Positions 26,296 through 35,387 of a stretch of 64,000 nucleotides of DNA are shown piece by piece. Both the position numbers and the translations under genes were made by a program. A model generated the notes under the pieces. The model was given only the letters and a program-made list of their open reading frames with translations, was not told the origin of the DNA and did no database searches. Position 1 is the first letter of the stretch; each line of letters begins with the position of its first letter. The stretch is taken from contig CAWICW010000008.1 in assembly GCA_963834685.1 (NCBI GenBank), forward strand, positions 310,001 through 374,000, given 5' to 3'. Origin of the DNA: Palsa-504 sp963834685. GTDB lineage: Bacteria > Actinomycetota > Actinomycetes > Streptosporangiales > Streptosporangiaceae.

Positions 26296-27672
26296 ATGAC
26301 CAAGCAGATTCACCTGGCCGCGCACTTTCCCGGCGTGAATAACACGACCGTGTGGAGCGACCCCGCCGCCGGCAGCCATATCGAGTTCGGCTCGTTCCGC
26401 CAGTTCGCGCAGACCGCCGAGCGAGGCAAGTTCGACTTCCTGTTCCTGGCCGAAGGACTGCGGCTGCGCGAGCAGAACGGGCTGATCTACGACCTCGACG
26501 TGGTCGGCCGGCCCGACACCTTCACGATCCTGGCCGCACTGGCCGCGGTGACCGAGCACATCGGGCTGACCGGCACGATCAACTCCACGTTCAACGAGCC
26601 TTACGAGGTGGCCCGCCAGTTCGCCAGCCTCGACCACCTTTCCGGCGGGCGGGCGGCGTGGAACGTGGTCACCTCATGGGATGCCTTCACCGGAGAGAAC
26701 TTCCGTCGCGGAGGCTATCTGGCCCAAGGCGACCGCTACGAGCGGGCCAGGACCTTCCTGGCCACGGCGACGGAGCTATGGGACTCCTGGCACGGCGACG
26801 AGATCCTGGCCGACAAGGACACCGGCCAGTTCCTGGCCACCGCGGCACCCGGGGCCTTCCGCCACCGGGACCCGTTCTTCGACATCGCCGGGCAGTTCAA
26901 CGTGCCGCGCTCCCCGCAGGGACGCCCGGTGATCTTCCAGGCGGGCGACTCCGAGGAGGGCCGCGACTTCGCCGCCGCGGCGGCGGATGCGATCTTCTCC
27001 CGCCATTCCACGCTGGAGGCCGGGCAGGCCTTCTACGCCGACGTGAAAGGCCGGCTGCCTAAGTTCGGCCGGACCCGCGGCGAGCTGCTGATCCTGCCCG
27101 CGGCCACGTTCGTGCTCGGCGACACCGACGCCGAGGCGGCCGAGATCGCCCGCGACGTGCGGCGGGCCCAGGTCTCGCCGCAGACCGCGCTCATGTTCAT
27201 CGAGCAGCTGTGGAACACCGCACTGCCCGGCTTCGACGTCGACGGGCCCCTGCCCGCCTTCGACCCGGTGGTCAGCGACACCCTGATCTCCAAGGGCCGG
27301 GCCAGTGTCCGGCAGTTCGCCAACAACCCGGTCACGCTGGCCGGCGAGTGGCGGGCCCGGGCCGAGGCCGGGAACCTGTCGGCCCGGGAGGTCGTCATCG
27401 AGGTGACCGGCAGGCAGTCGTTCATCGGCTCGGCGGAGACGATCGCGACCACGATCAACGAGCTCGTCCAGGCCAACGCCGCCGACGGCTACATCCTGGT
27501 CCCGCACATCACCCCCGGCGGCCTGATCCCGTTCGTCGACCATGTCGTCCCGCTGCTGCAGGAGCGCGGGGTGTTCCGCGCCGACTACACCGGCACCACG
27601 CTGCGCGATCACCTCGGCCTAGCCCCGCTGCGCCGCCCCGGAGAGACGACGACCACCCGGGCCGCCTCATGA
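26296..27672 (+). CDS. LLM flavin-dependent monooxygenase, NtaA/SnaA/DszA family
   Basis: 458 residues. Classical family signatures: QIHLAAHFPGVNNTTVW, TAERGKFDFLFLAEGLRLRE, LDHLSGGRAAWNVVTS and WDAFTGENFRRGGY, SPQGRPVIFQAGDSEEGRDF, and the C-terminal GYILVPHITPGGLIPFVDHV. The best characterised relatives are dibenzothiophene-sulfone, nitrilotriacetate and pristinamycin monooxygenases. ATG 26296 follows GAGGAGCAGGA. The stop overlaps the next start as ATGA, so translation is coupled. In this setting it most likely cleaves a C-S bond; that is inference. Confidence 0.9.
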   Translation: MTKQIHLAAHFPGVNNTTVWSDPAAGSHIEFGSFRQFAQTAERGKFDFLFLAEGLRLREQNGLIYDLDVVGRPDTFTILAALAAVTEHIGLTGTINSTFNEPYEVARQFASLDHLSGGRAAWNVVTSWDAFTGENFRRGGYLAQGDRYERARTFLATATELWDSWHGDEILADKDTGQFLATAAPGAFRHRDPFFDIAGQFNVPRSPQGRPVIFQAGDSEEGRDFAAAAADAIFSRHSTLEAGQAFYADVKGRLPKFGRTRGELLILPAATFVLGDTDAEAAEIARDVRRAQVSPQTALMFIEQLWNTALPGFDVDGPLPAFDPVVSDTLISKGRASVRQFANNPVTLAGEWRARAEAGNLSAREVVIEVTGRQSFIGSAETIATTINELVQANAADGYILVPHITPGGLIPFVDHVVPLLQERGVFRADYTGTTLRDHLGLAPLRRPGETTTTRAAS

Positions 27673-28769
27673 GGTTCATCACCATCACGCTGATCGTGCA
27701 CGCCCCGGACCCGCATACGGGCGAGCAGAAGTCCACCCAGGAGCGGTTCCGGGAGGTGATCGGCAACGCGCGCCTGGCCGAGGAACTCGGCTTCGACGGG
27801 TTCGGGGTCGGGGAGCGGCACGAACGGCCGTTCATCTCCTCCTCGCCGACCGTGGTCCTCAGCCACATCGCCGCCTTGACCAAGCGCATCCGGCTGTTCA
27901 CCGCGGTCACGACGCTGTCGCTGCTCGACCCGGTCCGCGCGTTCGAGGACTACGCCACCCTCGACCACCTCTCTGGCGGCCGGCTCGAGCTGATCATCGG
28001 CAAGGGCAACGGCGCCGCCCAGCGCGACCTGTTCCACGTCACGCCCGAGGACCAATGGGACCGCAACGCCGAGTCCTACGAGGTGTTCCGGCGGCTGTGG
28101 CGCGACAACAAGATCACCTACGAGACGAAGTTCCGGCCGCCGCTGACCGAGGCCGAGGTGTGGCCGCGGCCGCTGCAGCGCCCGATCCGGGTCTGGCACG
28201 GCAGCGCCACCAGTACGGCATCGGTCGACCTGGCCGCCCGGTACGGCGACCCGCTGTTCTCGGCCAACGTCACCAACCCGATCGAGCCCTACGCGGAACT
28301 GATTCGCTACTACCGCGAGCGGTGGGCCCACTACGGGCACGATCCGGCGGCGATCGCGGTCGGCGCGGGGACGGCCGGCTATTACGCCGAACGCAGCTCT
28401 CAGGACGCGATCAACGCCTACCGCCCGGTGTTCGCAGGCTACCTAGCCTTCCAGGAGAGGCTTGGCGTGCAACCGGTCTTCCCGACGCTGGAGGACTTCA
28501 TCGAGCGCTCGTCGGCCCTGATCGGCAGCCCGGCGCAGGTGATCGAGAAGGTACACGGCTACCACGAGCAGTTCGGCCACTCGGTCCTGCACCTGCACGC
28601 CGACGCCGGCGGGCTCAGCGACGCGCAGCACCGGGCCAGCCTCGAGCTGTTCCAGTCCGACATCGCCCCGGTGCTCCGGCGCGAGATCCCCGACCCTCCC
28701 TGGGGCTGGGGCGGCGGCCCGATCGGCGACGACGCGGTTCGCGCCCGCGCCGTCGCCGCTACCGGTTGA
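27669..28769 (+). CDS. LLM class flavin-dependent oxidoreductase
   Basis: 366 residues of the shorter luciferase-like subgroup: RFITITLIVHAPDPHTGEQK, LAEELGFDGFGVGERHERPF, LLDPVRAFEDYATLDHLSGG, ELIIGKGNGAAQRDLF and PIRVWHGSATSTASVDLA. Unlike its neighbours it lacks the long DszA insertions. The start overlaps the upstream stop (ATGA). Probably an FMN-using monooxygenase or reductase in the same pathway; no substrate-defining residue is recognised. Confidence 0.88.
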   Translation: MRFITITLIVHAPDPHTGEQKSTQERFREVIGNARLAEELGFDGFGVGERHERPFISSSPTVVLSHIAALTKRIRLFTAVTTLSLLDPVRAFEDYATLDHLSGGRLELIIGKGNGAAQRDLFHVTPEDQWDRNAESYEVFRRLWRDNKITYETKFRPPLTEAEVWPRPLQRPIRVWHGSATSTASVDLAARYGDPLFSANVTNPIEPYAELIRYYRERWAHYGHDPAAIAVGAGTAGYYAERSSQDAINAYRPVFAGYLAFQERLGVQPVFPTLEDFIERSSALIGSPAQVIEKVHGYHEQFGHSVLHLHADAGGLSDAQHRASLELFQSDIAPVLRREIPDPPWGWGGGPIGDDAVRARAVAATG

Positions 28770-28782
28770 GGAGGAAGCCCGC

Positions 28783-29919
28783 ATGACGACCACCCCGCTG
28801 ACCGTCCTGGACCTCGTCCCGATCTCGTCCGGCTCGAACGCGACCCAGGCGCTGCGGAACAGCATCGACCTGGCCCAGCAGACCGAACGGCTCGGCTACG
28901 CCCGCTACTGGTTCGCCGAGCACCATCTCAACCCCGGTGTGGCCGGCACCTCCCCCGCCGTGGTGCTGGCGCTGACCGCCGCCGCGACGTCGACGATCCG
29001 GCTCGGCTCCGGGGCGGTACAGATGGGGCATCGCACCGCCCTGTCCACCGTCGAGGAGTTCGGCCTGCTGGACGCCCTGCACCCGGGGCGCTTCGACCTC
29101 GGCCTGGGCCGCTCCGGCGGCCGGCCACGCGAACCCAGGGCACCCGTGCTGGCCGGCGGCGGCGCCGCGGCCACCGTGACCGGCGGCCGGACCCCGAACG
29201 GGCTGCTCATCCCGCCCCGGTTCTCCTTCCGGCACCTGCTCGACTCGCCCAGGTTCGCGATGCAGAAGACGCTGCTGCAGTTGCCGCACGCGGAACCGCA
29301 GAACTACACCGACCAGGTCAACGACGTCCTCGCGTTGATCGCCGGGACCTACCGCTCCCCGCAGGGAGAGGAGGCCCACGTGGTGCCCGGCGAGGGCGCG
29401 GCGCTGCAGGTCTGGATCCTCGGCAGCAGCGGCGGTGAAAGCGCCGAGGTGGCCGGTCAGAACGGCCTGCGGTTCGCCGCGAACTACCACGTCAGCCCGG
29501 CCACCGTGCTCGAGGCGGCGGACGGCTACCGGGCCGCGTTCCGGCCTTCCGCGGTGCTCGACCGGCCCTACGTCAGCGTGTCGGCCAACGTCGTCGTGGC
29601 CGGTACCCAGGCCGCGGCCCGGGAACTGGCCACCGGCTACGGCCTGTGGGTGCGCAGCATCCGCACCGCCGAAGGCGCCATCCAGTTCCCCACTCCCGAG
29701 CAGGCTCGCCGCCATATCTGGAGCGACGCTGACCGCGAGCTGGTCGCCGACCGCATCGACACCCAGTTCGTCGGCACCCCGGGCCAGGTCGCGGACCAGC
29801 TGGAACGTCTCCGCGACGCCGCTGAAGCCGATGAGCTGATCATCACCACCATTACCCACGACCATGCCGACCGGGTCCGTTCCTACCAGCTGCTCGCCGA
29901 GGAGTGGGCCCGACGATGA
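28783..29919 (+). CDS. LLM class flavin-dependent oxidoreductase, MsnO8-like
   Basis: 378 residues starting TPLTVLDLVPISSGSNATQA, then ERLGYARYWFAEHHLNPG and LGSGAVQMGHRTALSTVEEF, a pattern of the MsnO8/luciferase-like oxidoreductases. ATG 28783 follows GAGGAGGAAG, 13 bases after the previous stop. A 60-residue His-poor insert separates the barrel halves (TPNGLLIPPRFSFRHLLDSP). Last of the four consecutive LLM genes at 25-30 kb, so the four probably share a transcript. Function beyond FMN-dependent oxidation is not evident. Confidence 0.88.
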   Translation: MTTTPLTVLDLVPISSGSNATQALRNSIDLAQQTERLGYARYWFAEHHLNPGVAGTSPAVVLALTAAATSTIRLGSGAVQMGHRTALSTVEEFGLLDALHPGRFDLGLGRSGGRPREPRAPVLAGGGAAATVTGGRTPNGLLIPPRFSFRHLLDSPRFAMQKTLLQLPHAEPQNYTDQVNDVLALIAGTYRSPQGEEAHVVPGEGAALQVWILGSSGGESAEVAGQNGLRFAANYHVSPATVLEAADGYRAAFRPSAVLDRPYVSVSANVVVAGTQAAARELATGYGLWVRSIRTAEGAIQFPTPEQARRHIWSDADRELVADRIDTQFVGTPGQVADQLERLRDAAEADELIITTITHDHADRVRSYQLLAEEWARR

Positions 29920-30021
29920 CCCCGCTTGAGCACTCGCCGGTCAGAACATCCGGTAGCGATGGGTAACCGGCCCTCAGGAGCAAACCATCACGCCGTGAGG
30001 GTGACCGCGCCGCTGATCTGG

Positions 30022-30537
30022 CTACCAGCGGCCGTGGTGGATGACCTCAGTGAGCGGGCGGCGGCTGGGTGCGGTGATGGGCCGCAGCGGGCGATCGGCC
30101 GGGTAGCCCACGCCGAGGAGAAAGGCGACGTCATGATCGGCGGGAACGCCGAGGATCTTGCGGGCCTGGTCCTGGTCGCCGACCGAGGAATGGCCGGTGC
30201 CGATGCCCAGGTCGGCGGCAGCAAGCATCATGGCGTAGGTGGCCTGCCCGAGGTCGTAATAGTCGATGAGGCGGGTGCGGTCGTCGTCGGTGTGGGGGAC
30301 GACCAGCGCGATGGCCGCGGCCGCCCCGGCGATGTGCCCTGCGCCGCGCCAGACGGTAGATAGTTCGCGGAGCTGATCCGGATCGGTGACGACGACGAAA
30401 TCCCAGTGCTGGCGATTGGAGGCCGACGGCGCTCGCCAGGCCGCCTCCGCGATCCGGTCCAGGCCGGCGGCCGGCACCGGTTCGGTCTGGTAGCTGCGGA
30501 CGTTGCGTCGAGCGCGGATGGCGTCCCAGGTCTGCAT
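30022..30537 (-). CDS. Nitroreductase-family FMN protein
   Basis: 171 residues. FMN-binding signatures: IRARRNVRSYQTEPVPA near the start, EAAWRAPSASNRQHWDFVVV, then LAAADLGIGTGHSSVG and FLLGVGYPADRPLRP. ATG 30537 has AAGGGAGAGG at good distance; the longer frame is not coding. Such NAD(P)H-dependent flavoproteins reduce nitro groups, quinones or free flavin. Divergent from an IPNS-like dioxygenase over an AT-rich spacer. It might supply reduced flavin to the LLM enzymes, but that is speculative. Confidence 0.9.
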   Translation of the reverse strand: MQTWDAIRARRNVRSYQTEPVPAAGLDRIAEAAWRAPSASNRQHWDFVVVTDPDQLRELSTVWRGAGHIAGAAAAIALVVPHTDDDRTRLIDYYDLGQATYAMMLAAADLGIGTGHSSVGDQDQARKILGVPADHDVAFLLGVGYPADRPLRPITAPSRRPLTEVIHHGRW

Positions 30538-30663
30538 GTACGGGCCTCTCCCTTGGCGTGGCCCCGAATCTCCAGCTAAAAGATAGACATTAACCAGAAT
30601 ACGGGTGTAGGCGGCCGCCGCCACGCGTCGGCGCCGGCCACGGGCATCGGGCAGGATGGGTTC

Positions 30664-31671
30664 ATGCCAGGTTCGGGTCGTTCAGCCGCGCTGCCGGTCA
30701 TCGATGTGGGTCCGCTGACCGGCCCGGCGTCGGCTGCGGCGCGGGCGGGCGTGGCCGGGCAGATCCAGGCCGCCTGCCGCGAGCGCGGCTTTTTCTACGT
30801 AACCGGCCATGACGTGCCGGCCGGGCTGCTGGAGCAGCTGGCCGACGCGAGCGCTGAGTTCTTCGCGCTGCCGTTGGCGGACAAGCTGGAGATTGCCATG
30901 GAGCGCGGCGGCCGGGCCTGGCGGGGGTTCTTCCCGGTGGGCGCCGAGCTCACCTCCGGGCGGCCGGATCTGAAGGAGGGCCTGTACTTCGGTGCCGAGC
31001 TGCCCGCCGATGATCCGCGGGTGCGGGCCGGGGTCCCGCTGCACGGCGGCAACCTGTTCCCGCGGCAGGTTCCCCGGCTGCGCCCGCTGGTGCTGGCCTA
31101 CCTGGACGCGCTGACCAGCGCGGGCCAGGCCGTGCTGGCCGGGGTGGCGCTGAGCCTGGGCCTGGACGCCGGGTACTTCGCTACCGGGTACACCGCGGAT
31201 CCGACCATCTTGTTCCGGATCTTTCACTACCCGCCGTCACCGCCGCAGACCGAGGACTGGGGGGTAGGCGAGCACACCGACTACGGGCTGGTCACCCTGC
31301 TCGCCCAAGATGACAGCGGCGGGCTGCAGATCGCCGCGCCCGAGGGCTGGATCGACGCCCCGCCCATCCCCGGCACGCTGGTCTGCAACATCGGTGACAT
31401 GCTCGACCGCCTGACCGGCGGCTGGTACCGGTCCACACCGCACCGAGTCCGCAACCTCAGCGGCCACGGCCGGCTGTCCTTCCCGTTCTTCCTGGACCCG
31501 GGATTCGCCGCCGAGGTGCCCCCGCTGCCCGATCGGGCCGCCGCCGGGGACGACGGCCGTCGCCGCTGGGACGGCCAGGACCTGCGCGCCTTCACCGGCA
31601 CCTACGGCGACTACCTCCTCGGCAAGGTCTCAAGGGTCTTTCCCCAGCTCCGCCGCGACGTCCTCGAATAG
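30664..31671 (+). CDS. Isopenicillin N synthase-like 2OG/Fe(II) dioxygenase
   Basis: 335 residues. The DIOX_N domain starts LPVIDVGPLTGPAS with ERGFFYVTGHDVP. The catalytic domain has His204-x-Asp206 in GEHTDYGLVTLL, distal His260 in RSTPHRVRNLS and the 2OG-binding Arg270-x-Ser272 in GRLSFPFFLDP. Bacterial relatives hydroxylate or desaturate small molecules. The gene stands between a nitroreductase and a peroxiredoxin and is the second 2OG-type enzyme of the island. Substrate unknown. Confidence 0.9.
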   Translation: MPGSGRSAALPVIDVGPLTGPASAAARAGVAGQIQAACRERGFFYVTGHDVPAGLLEQLADASAEFFALPLADKLEIAMERGGRAWRGFFPVGAELTSGRPDLKEGLYFGAELPADDPRVRAGVPLHGGNLFPRQVPRLRPLVLAYLDALTSAGQAVLAGVALSLGLDAGYFATGYTADPTILFRIFHYPPSPPQTEDWGVGEHTDYGLVTLLAQDDSGGLQIAAPEGWIDAPPIPGTLVCNIGDMLDRLTGGWYRSTPHRVRNLSGHGRLSFPFFLDPGFAAEVPPLPDRAAAGDDGRRRWDGQDLRAFTGTYGDYLLGKVSRVFPQLRRDVLE

Positions 31672-31775
31672 ACCCACGTCGGGCAGGCTCACTGCGAAGG
31701 TACGGGTGATCGTCGTCTTGCCGCGGGCACCCAGTGGGACCTTCACCGACGGTGCAAGCCCGCCGACCGTGAGGC

Positions 31776-32432
31776 TCAGGTGGGCTGGGGCACGATCCGG
31801 ATGTACGGCTTGGGCTGCTCCCACTCCCCGAAGAGCTCCTTGGCCTGGTCGTTGGAGACCGAGCCGGCGATGATGACGTCCTCGCCCTGCTTCCAGTTGA
31901 CCGGAGTGGCCACCTTGTGCTTGGCGGTGAGCTGCAGCGAGTCGACGACCCGCAGCACCTCGTCGAAGTTGCGCCCGGTCGTCATCGGGTACACCAGGAC
32001 CAGCTTGATCTTCTTGTCCGGCCCGATCACGAACACGTTCCGTACAGTCTGGTTATCCGCGGGCGTGCGCGACTTGGCGTCGCCCGAGACGTCGGCCGGC
32101 AGCATCCCGTACAGCTTGGCCACCTTGAAGTCCTGGTCGGCGATGAGCGGGTAGTTGGGCGCCGTGCCCTGGGTCTCGGCGATGTCGGCGGCCCACCGCT
32201 CGTGGTCTCCGGTGGAGTCGACCGACAGGCCGATGATCTTCACGCCGCGCAGGTCGAACTCTGGCTTGATCTTGGCCATGTAGCCGAGCTCGGTGGTGCA
32301 GATCGGGGTGAAGTCCTTGGGGTGCGAGAACAGGACCCCCCAGGAGTCCCCGAGCCAGTCGTAGAAGCGGATCGGCCCTTCGCTCGTCTCCGCCTCGAAG
32401 TCCGGAGCGGTATCGCCGATGGTCAGTGGCAT
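31776..32432 (-). CDS. 1-Cys peroxiredoxin (Prx6 type)
   Basis: 218 residues with a single cysteine, Cys45 in HPKDFTPICTTELG, and the long Prx6 C-terminal extension (VYPMTTGRNFDEVLRVVDSL, VATPVNWKQGEDVIIAGSVS). It reduces hydrogen peroxide and lipid hydroperoxides using a small thiol as reductant. ATG 32432 is preceded by AAGGGAGGAAG. Upstream bases hold a perfect hairpin and an ACCGAT-containing AT-rich patch shared with sulfur genes. LLM and uncoupled oxygenase reactions release peroxide, which explains its place here. Confidence 0.94.
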   Translation of the reverse strand: MPLTIGDTAPDFEAETSEGPIRFYDWLGDSWGVLFSHPKDFTPICTTELGYMAKIKPEFDLRGVKIIGLSVDSTGDHERWAADIAETQGTAPNYPLIADQDFKVAKLYGMLPADVSGDAKSRTPADNQTVRNVFVIGPDKKIKLVLVYPMTTGRNFDEVLRVVDSLQLTAKHKVATPVNWKQGEDVIIAGSVSNDQAKELFGEWEQPKPYIRIVPQPT

Positions 32433-32457
32433 GGTCTTCCTCCCTTGGTGTCGCAAA

Positions 32458-32472
32458 CCGTGCTTAGCACGG
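32458..32472. promoter_or_regulatory. Perfect hairpin/operator upstream of peroxiredoxin
   Basis: CCGTGC-TTA-GCACGG, six-base perfect arms, 26 bases upstream of the start codon. It is followed further upstream by the AT-rich ACCGAT-bearing patch (about 32488-32516). Likely a repressor or activator site or an mRNA leader hairpin. Confidence 0.45.
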
Positions 32473-32608
32473 CGGCGGCTCTCCGCGTAATTTACGACAT
32501 GATCGGTAGATAATGGCGGCTGGGGTCACGAAGAGGACTGGACAGGCGAGCATGCGGTCGGCTGCCTCCGTTGAGAGCATCTCCTGTTCGTCGGTCCTTG
32601 GTGACACG

Positions 32609-33166
32609 TTAGGGCCCGGCACCGGGACCGACGGTCTTACGGTACTGGCGTGTGGTCAGGCCGAACCAGCGGCTCGTGATGCCCTCATCACGCATGCCCA
32701 GACGTGCGGCTACCGCCTGGGAGCGGACGTTGTCCGGATCGGTCAGCGCCAGCACCTGGTCAATTCCCGCCAGTGCGGCCGCCGCGAGGATAGCCTGGGC
32801 TGCTTCGGTCGCCAGGCCCCGGCCCTGATGCCGGGGATGCAAGTGCCAGCCCACCTCGGTCAGGCCGGCTGGCCCGCTGGCGTCGGTGAGGGGCAGCAGC
32901 AGGACGGTCCCGGCCGGCGCCGGCTCCCGGTCGCGGGCGATCAGCGGGACAATCGCCCACCGGCCAAGCGGGGGGTCGAGCCCGTGTCCGCGAGCATGCC
33001 ACCGGCGCAAGCGTTCGCGCGCCTCCTGCGGGCTGGCCAGCACGCGGCGCGGATGTGGTCCTAGCCAGCGCATGACCTCTTCTCGCGAGTACAGGTCGAA
33101 GAAGGCCGCAAGATCGGAGTCCTCCCAGTGCCGGAGCAGCAGGCGGTCCGTTCGCAGGAGTTCCAT
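32609..33166 (-). CDS. GNAT-family N-acetyltransferase (RimJ/RimL type)
   Basis: 185 residues with the RimJ/RimL pattern: LLRTDRLLLRHWEDSDLAAF, the acetyl-CoA loop HPRHQGRGLATEAAQAIL and a late DPDNVRSQAVAARLGMRDEG. These enzymes acetylate protein N-termini, amino acids or drugs. It is separate from the sulfur genes in function and may be a bystander. Confidence 0.88.
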   Translation of the reverse strand: MELLRTDRLLLRHWEDSDLAAFFDLYSREEVMRWLGPHPRRVLASPQEARERLRRWHARGHGLDPPLGRWAIVPLIARDREPAPAGTVLLLPLTDASGPAGLTEVGWHLHPRHQGRGLATEAAQAILAAAALAGIDQVLALTDPDNVRSQAVAARLGMRDEGITSRWFGLTTRQYRKTVGPGAGP

Positions 33167-33226
33167 CCCACCGACCGTAAGCCGCCGCGATACCTGCGGT
33201 CAGCCAGTAAGCGGGACTCCGCCGCA

Positions 33227-33748
33227 CTAGGTGCCGGCGAGGGTGGTCAGCAGGCGCGGGCTCTCGGGTGAGGCCTCGTCCGGCGGACCCGGCGTGCGCT
33301 GGAGCAAGCCTCCGACGACCTCGTAGTAGCCGATGGAGCGCAGCGGCGGCGAATAGACATGGACGGTGATCGCCCCGGCATCGTGATCCATCCGGTGAAT
33401 GCCCGAACCGGGAAAGGAAAACGAGTCACCGGGACCGTAGCGATGGACGCGCCGCGGACCGCCGATCGGCAGGCCTTCGTTGGTGACGCTCCCCTCGATC
33501 ACGAAAACGCCGACCGCGGAGCCGTCATGGTCGTGGTAGCCGGTGTCCCGCCGTTCCGGCATGACGTTCAGCCAGGAGACCGAGTGCTCATCCTCCCAGA
33601 GCACGACGGAGCCACCGCCCGTCCGCGCCCGAGACAGAATGGCCGGATCGAGCAGGCCGGCGGCGCGCCTGGCCAGGGAGGCGCATTCGTCCGGCTGCAA
33701 CGGCCGTTCGCTCGCGGCCAGCTCGGTGAACGGGATCGCGTATGTCAT
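33227..33748 (-). CDS. Cysteine dioxygenase-like cupin
   Basis: 173-residue cupin with the 3-His iron site of thiol dioxygenases: His72-x-His74 in GYHDHDGSAVGVFVIEG and His118 in GSGIHRMDHD, plus His130 in VHVYSPPL. The family converts cysteine to cysteine sulfinate (or 3-mercaptopropionate to its sulfinate) with O2. The Cys that forms the Cys-Tyr cofactor in mammals is absent, as is normal in bacterial enzymes. A CCTAT-N14-ATAGG dyad lies about 100 bases upstream. Fits disposal of excess thiol from sulfur release. Confidence 0.88.
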   Translation of the reverse strand: MTYAIPFTELAASERPLQPDECASLARRAAGLLDPAILSRARTGGGSVVLWEDEHSVSWLNVMPERRDTGYHDHDGSAVGVFVIEGSVTNEGLPIGGPRRVHRYGPGDSFSFPGSGIHRMDHDAGAITVHVYSPPLRSIGYYEVVGGLLQRTPGPPDEASPESPRLLTTLAGT

Positions 33749-33850
33749 CGGGGTTCTCTCCTCACGACCATTCGGCGACGCGAGCTCGCGGCGGCCGGGC
33801 CGCCGCGATGTACCCGAGCATGACAGGGAAACGCGACCTAGTCAAGTTTT

Positions 33851-33874
33851 CCTATCCAAATAGTGGAAAATAGG
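33851..33874. promoter_or_regulatory. CCTAT-N14-ATAGG dyad upstream of cysteine dioxygenase
   Basis: In an AT-rich patch between the cysteine dioxygenase start and the flavin reductase stop. It has the same arm sequence as the dyad upstream of the flavin reductase, with a spacer one base shorter. TTTTCC/GGAAAA arms also overlap it. Confidence 0.5.
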
Positions 33875-33885
33875 ACGGCGAGCCC

Positions 33886-34395
33886 CTAGGACCCGCCTAG
33901 CGGCAGGTAGGAGCCGCGCCAGTACAGCAGCGGGGCGGCGCTGTCGTCACTGGTCTCGACGTCCCGCACCCGGCCGATCACGATCTCGTGATCACCGCCC
34001 GGCAGCCTGTTTTCGACGGTGCACTCCAGCGCGGCCAGGACCCCGTGCAGCCGCGGGCTGCCGGTCGGGCCGGGCCGGTGGCGAATGCCCTCCCAGGCGG
34101 CAGCCAGGCCCCGGCGGGCGAAGTTGGCGGAGAGGTGCTTTTGCGGTGCGGCGAGCACGTTGACCACGAACGCGCCGTGCGAGCGGATGGCCCGGAGGGT
34201 CAGGCTCGCGCGGTCAAAGCAGACCAGCACGAGCGGCGGATCCAGCGATAGCGACGTGACCGCGCTGGCGGTGGTACCGACGGGCTCGCCGTCATCGCCT
34301 ATCGACGTCACCACCGTCACGCCGGTAGCGAAGTGGCCCATCGCCTGCCGGAACTCGGAGGCACTGAGCTCGGCGGACTCTTCAACAGCAGTCAT
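33886..34395 (-). CDS. Flavin reductase (split-barrel, HpaC/NtaB type)
   Basis: 169 residues of the FMN-binding split barrel: FRQAMGHFATGVTVVTSIGD, VGTTASAVTSLSLDPPLVLV, LRAIRSHGAFVVNVLAAPQK and a late GDHEIVIGRVRD. Such enzymes use NAD(P)H to make free FMNH2 or FADH2 for partner monooxygenases, so this is the probable reductant source for the LLM enzymes of the island. A perfect nine-base dyad begins eight bases upstream of the ATG. Confidence 0.93.
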   Translation of the reverse strand: MTAVEESAELSASEFRQAMGHFATGVTVVTSIGDDGEPVGTTASAVTSLSLDPPLVLVCFDRASLTLRAIRSHGAFVVNVLAAPQKHLSANFARRGLAAAWEGIRHRPGPTGSPRLHGVLAALECTVENRLPGGDHEIVIGRVRDVETSDDSAAPLLYWRGSYLPLGGS

Positions 34396-34402
34396 GACGC
34401 AT

Positions 34403-34435
34403 AAATCCTATCATGTCGATATGTAAATAGGATTT
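34403..34435. promoter_or_regulatory. Perfect 9-bp dyad upstream of flavin reductase
   Basis: AAATCCTAT-N15-ATAGGATTT, perfect arms, beginning eight bases upstream of the start codon. It sits where a promoter -10 or leader would be, so it is likely an operator that blocks transcription of the flavin reductase. Confidence 0.6.
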
Positions 34436-34499
34436 CGATATCGCCAGGCCACGCTGCCAGACGGCTCGGTCGGAAGAGAAGGCCGCGGACGAGACAGGA

Positions 34500-35385
34500 T
34501 CAGAGGTCCGCGTACTGGGGTTCGTCGGCGATCAGGATGCGCTCCAGCAGCCGGGGGAAATCACCGTAGTTGCGTACCGCGTAGTGGACCGCCGCCCGGT
34601 TGTCCCAGAACGCGATCGAGCCGGGCCGCCAGCTGAAGCGCACCTGGTACTCCGGCTTGCGGTACTGGTCGTGGACGATCGACAGGAGCTCCCGGCTCTC
34701 CTCCCGGTCGATGCCCGACGATCCACGGGTGCTGGCTGAAGTTCACCCAGAGGATCTTCTGGCCGGTCTCGCGGTGCGTGCGCACGATCGGGTGGGCCAC
34801 GATCGGGTAGTCGAGCCCGGAGCGGAGCAGCGCTGACCGGTAATCGTGGGTCACGTGCAGGCCCTCGAGCCGCTCCCTGGCCTCGGCGGGCAGCCCCTCG
34901 TAGGCCAGCCCGGCGTCGACCCAGATCGTGTCGCCGCCGACCTCGGGGAGCGTCACCGCCCGGAGCACGGCGCCCCAGGTCGGGACCAGCCGCCAGCTGG
35001 TGTCGCTGTGGTAGGGGTCCCAGCCCTCCGCCTGCTGCTGCGCGAGGAGGTCGGCGTATTTCTTGGTGTCTTCCGCGGCGATCCGGTGGGCGGCCGGCAC
35101 CTGGCCGGCGTCGGGCTTGTTCACGCTGGGGTGGACGTACAGCGGGCCGAACTGCCGGGCGAACGCGGCGTGCTGGTCGCGGTCCAGGTCCTGGTCGCGG
35201 AAGAACACGACCTTGTACGCCAAGATGGCGGCCTTGATCTCGTCGCGCGCAGCGGTGCTGAGGGGTTGCGCCAGGTCGACGCCCTCGATCTCCGCGCCGA
35301 TCGTGGGCTGGAGCGGGCGGACGGTGATGGTGCTCGTGCCGGATGCACTGCCCGGCTGGACCTCCGGACCGGCGAGTGCGGTCAT
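34500..35385 (-). pseudogene. tauD-like: TauD/TfdA-family 2OG dioxygenase, single-base frameshift
   Basis: The frame from ATG 35385 gives IGAEIEGVDLAQPL, FFRDQDLDRDQHAAFARQFG, iron ligands His126-x-Asp128 in DPYHSDTSWRLVPTWGAVLR and QKILWVNFSQHPWIVG. Then an extra base in the C-run at 34714-34716 shifts it out. The correct continuation in the next frame (REESRELLSIVHDQYRKPEY, WRPGSIAFWDNRAAVHYAVR, RLLERILIADEP) carries the third ligand His and the 2OG Arg, ending at 34500. Repaired length is about 295 residues, normal for taurine or alkanesulfonate dioxygenases releasing sulfite. AGGAGGAG precedes the start inside a large inverted repeat. Confidence 0.85.
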
Positions 35386-35387
35386 CG

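Noticed and set aside
31672..31775. Minus-strand protein-like text LSLTVGGLAPSVKVPLGARG
   Set aside because: It lies between the IPNS-like and peroxiredoxin genes with no start codon or ribosome binding site of its own and too short to identify. It may be a gene scrap but is not supported enough to list.
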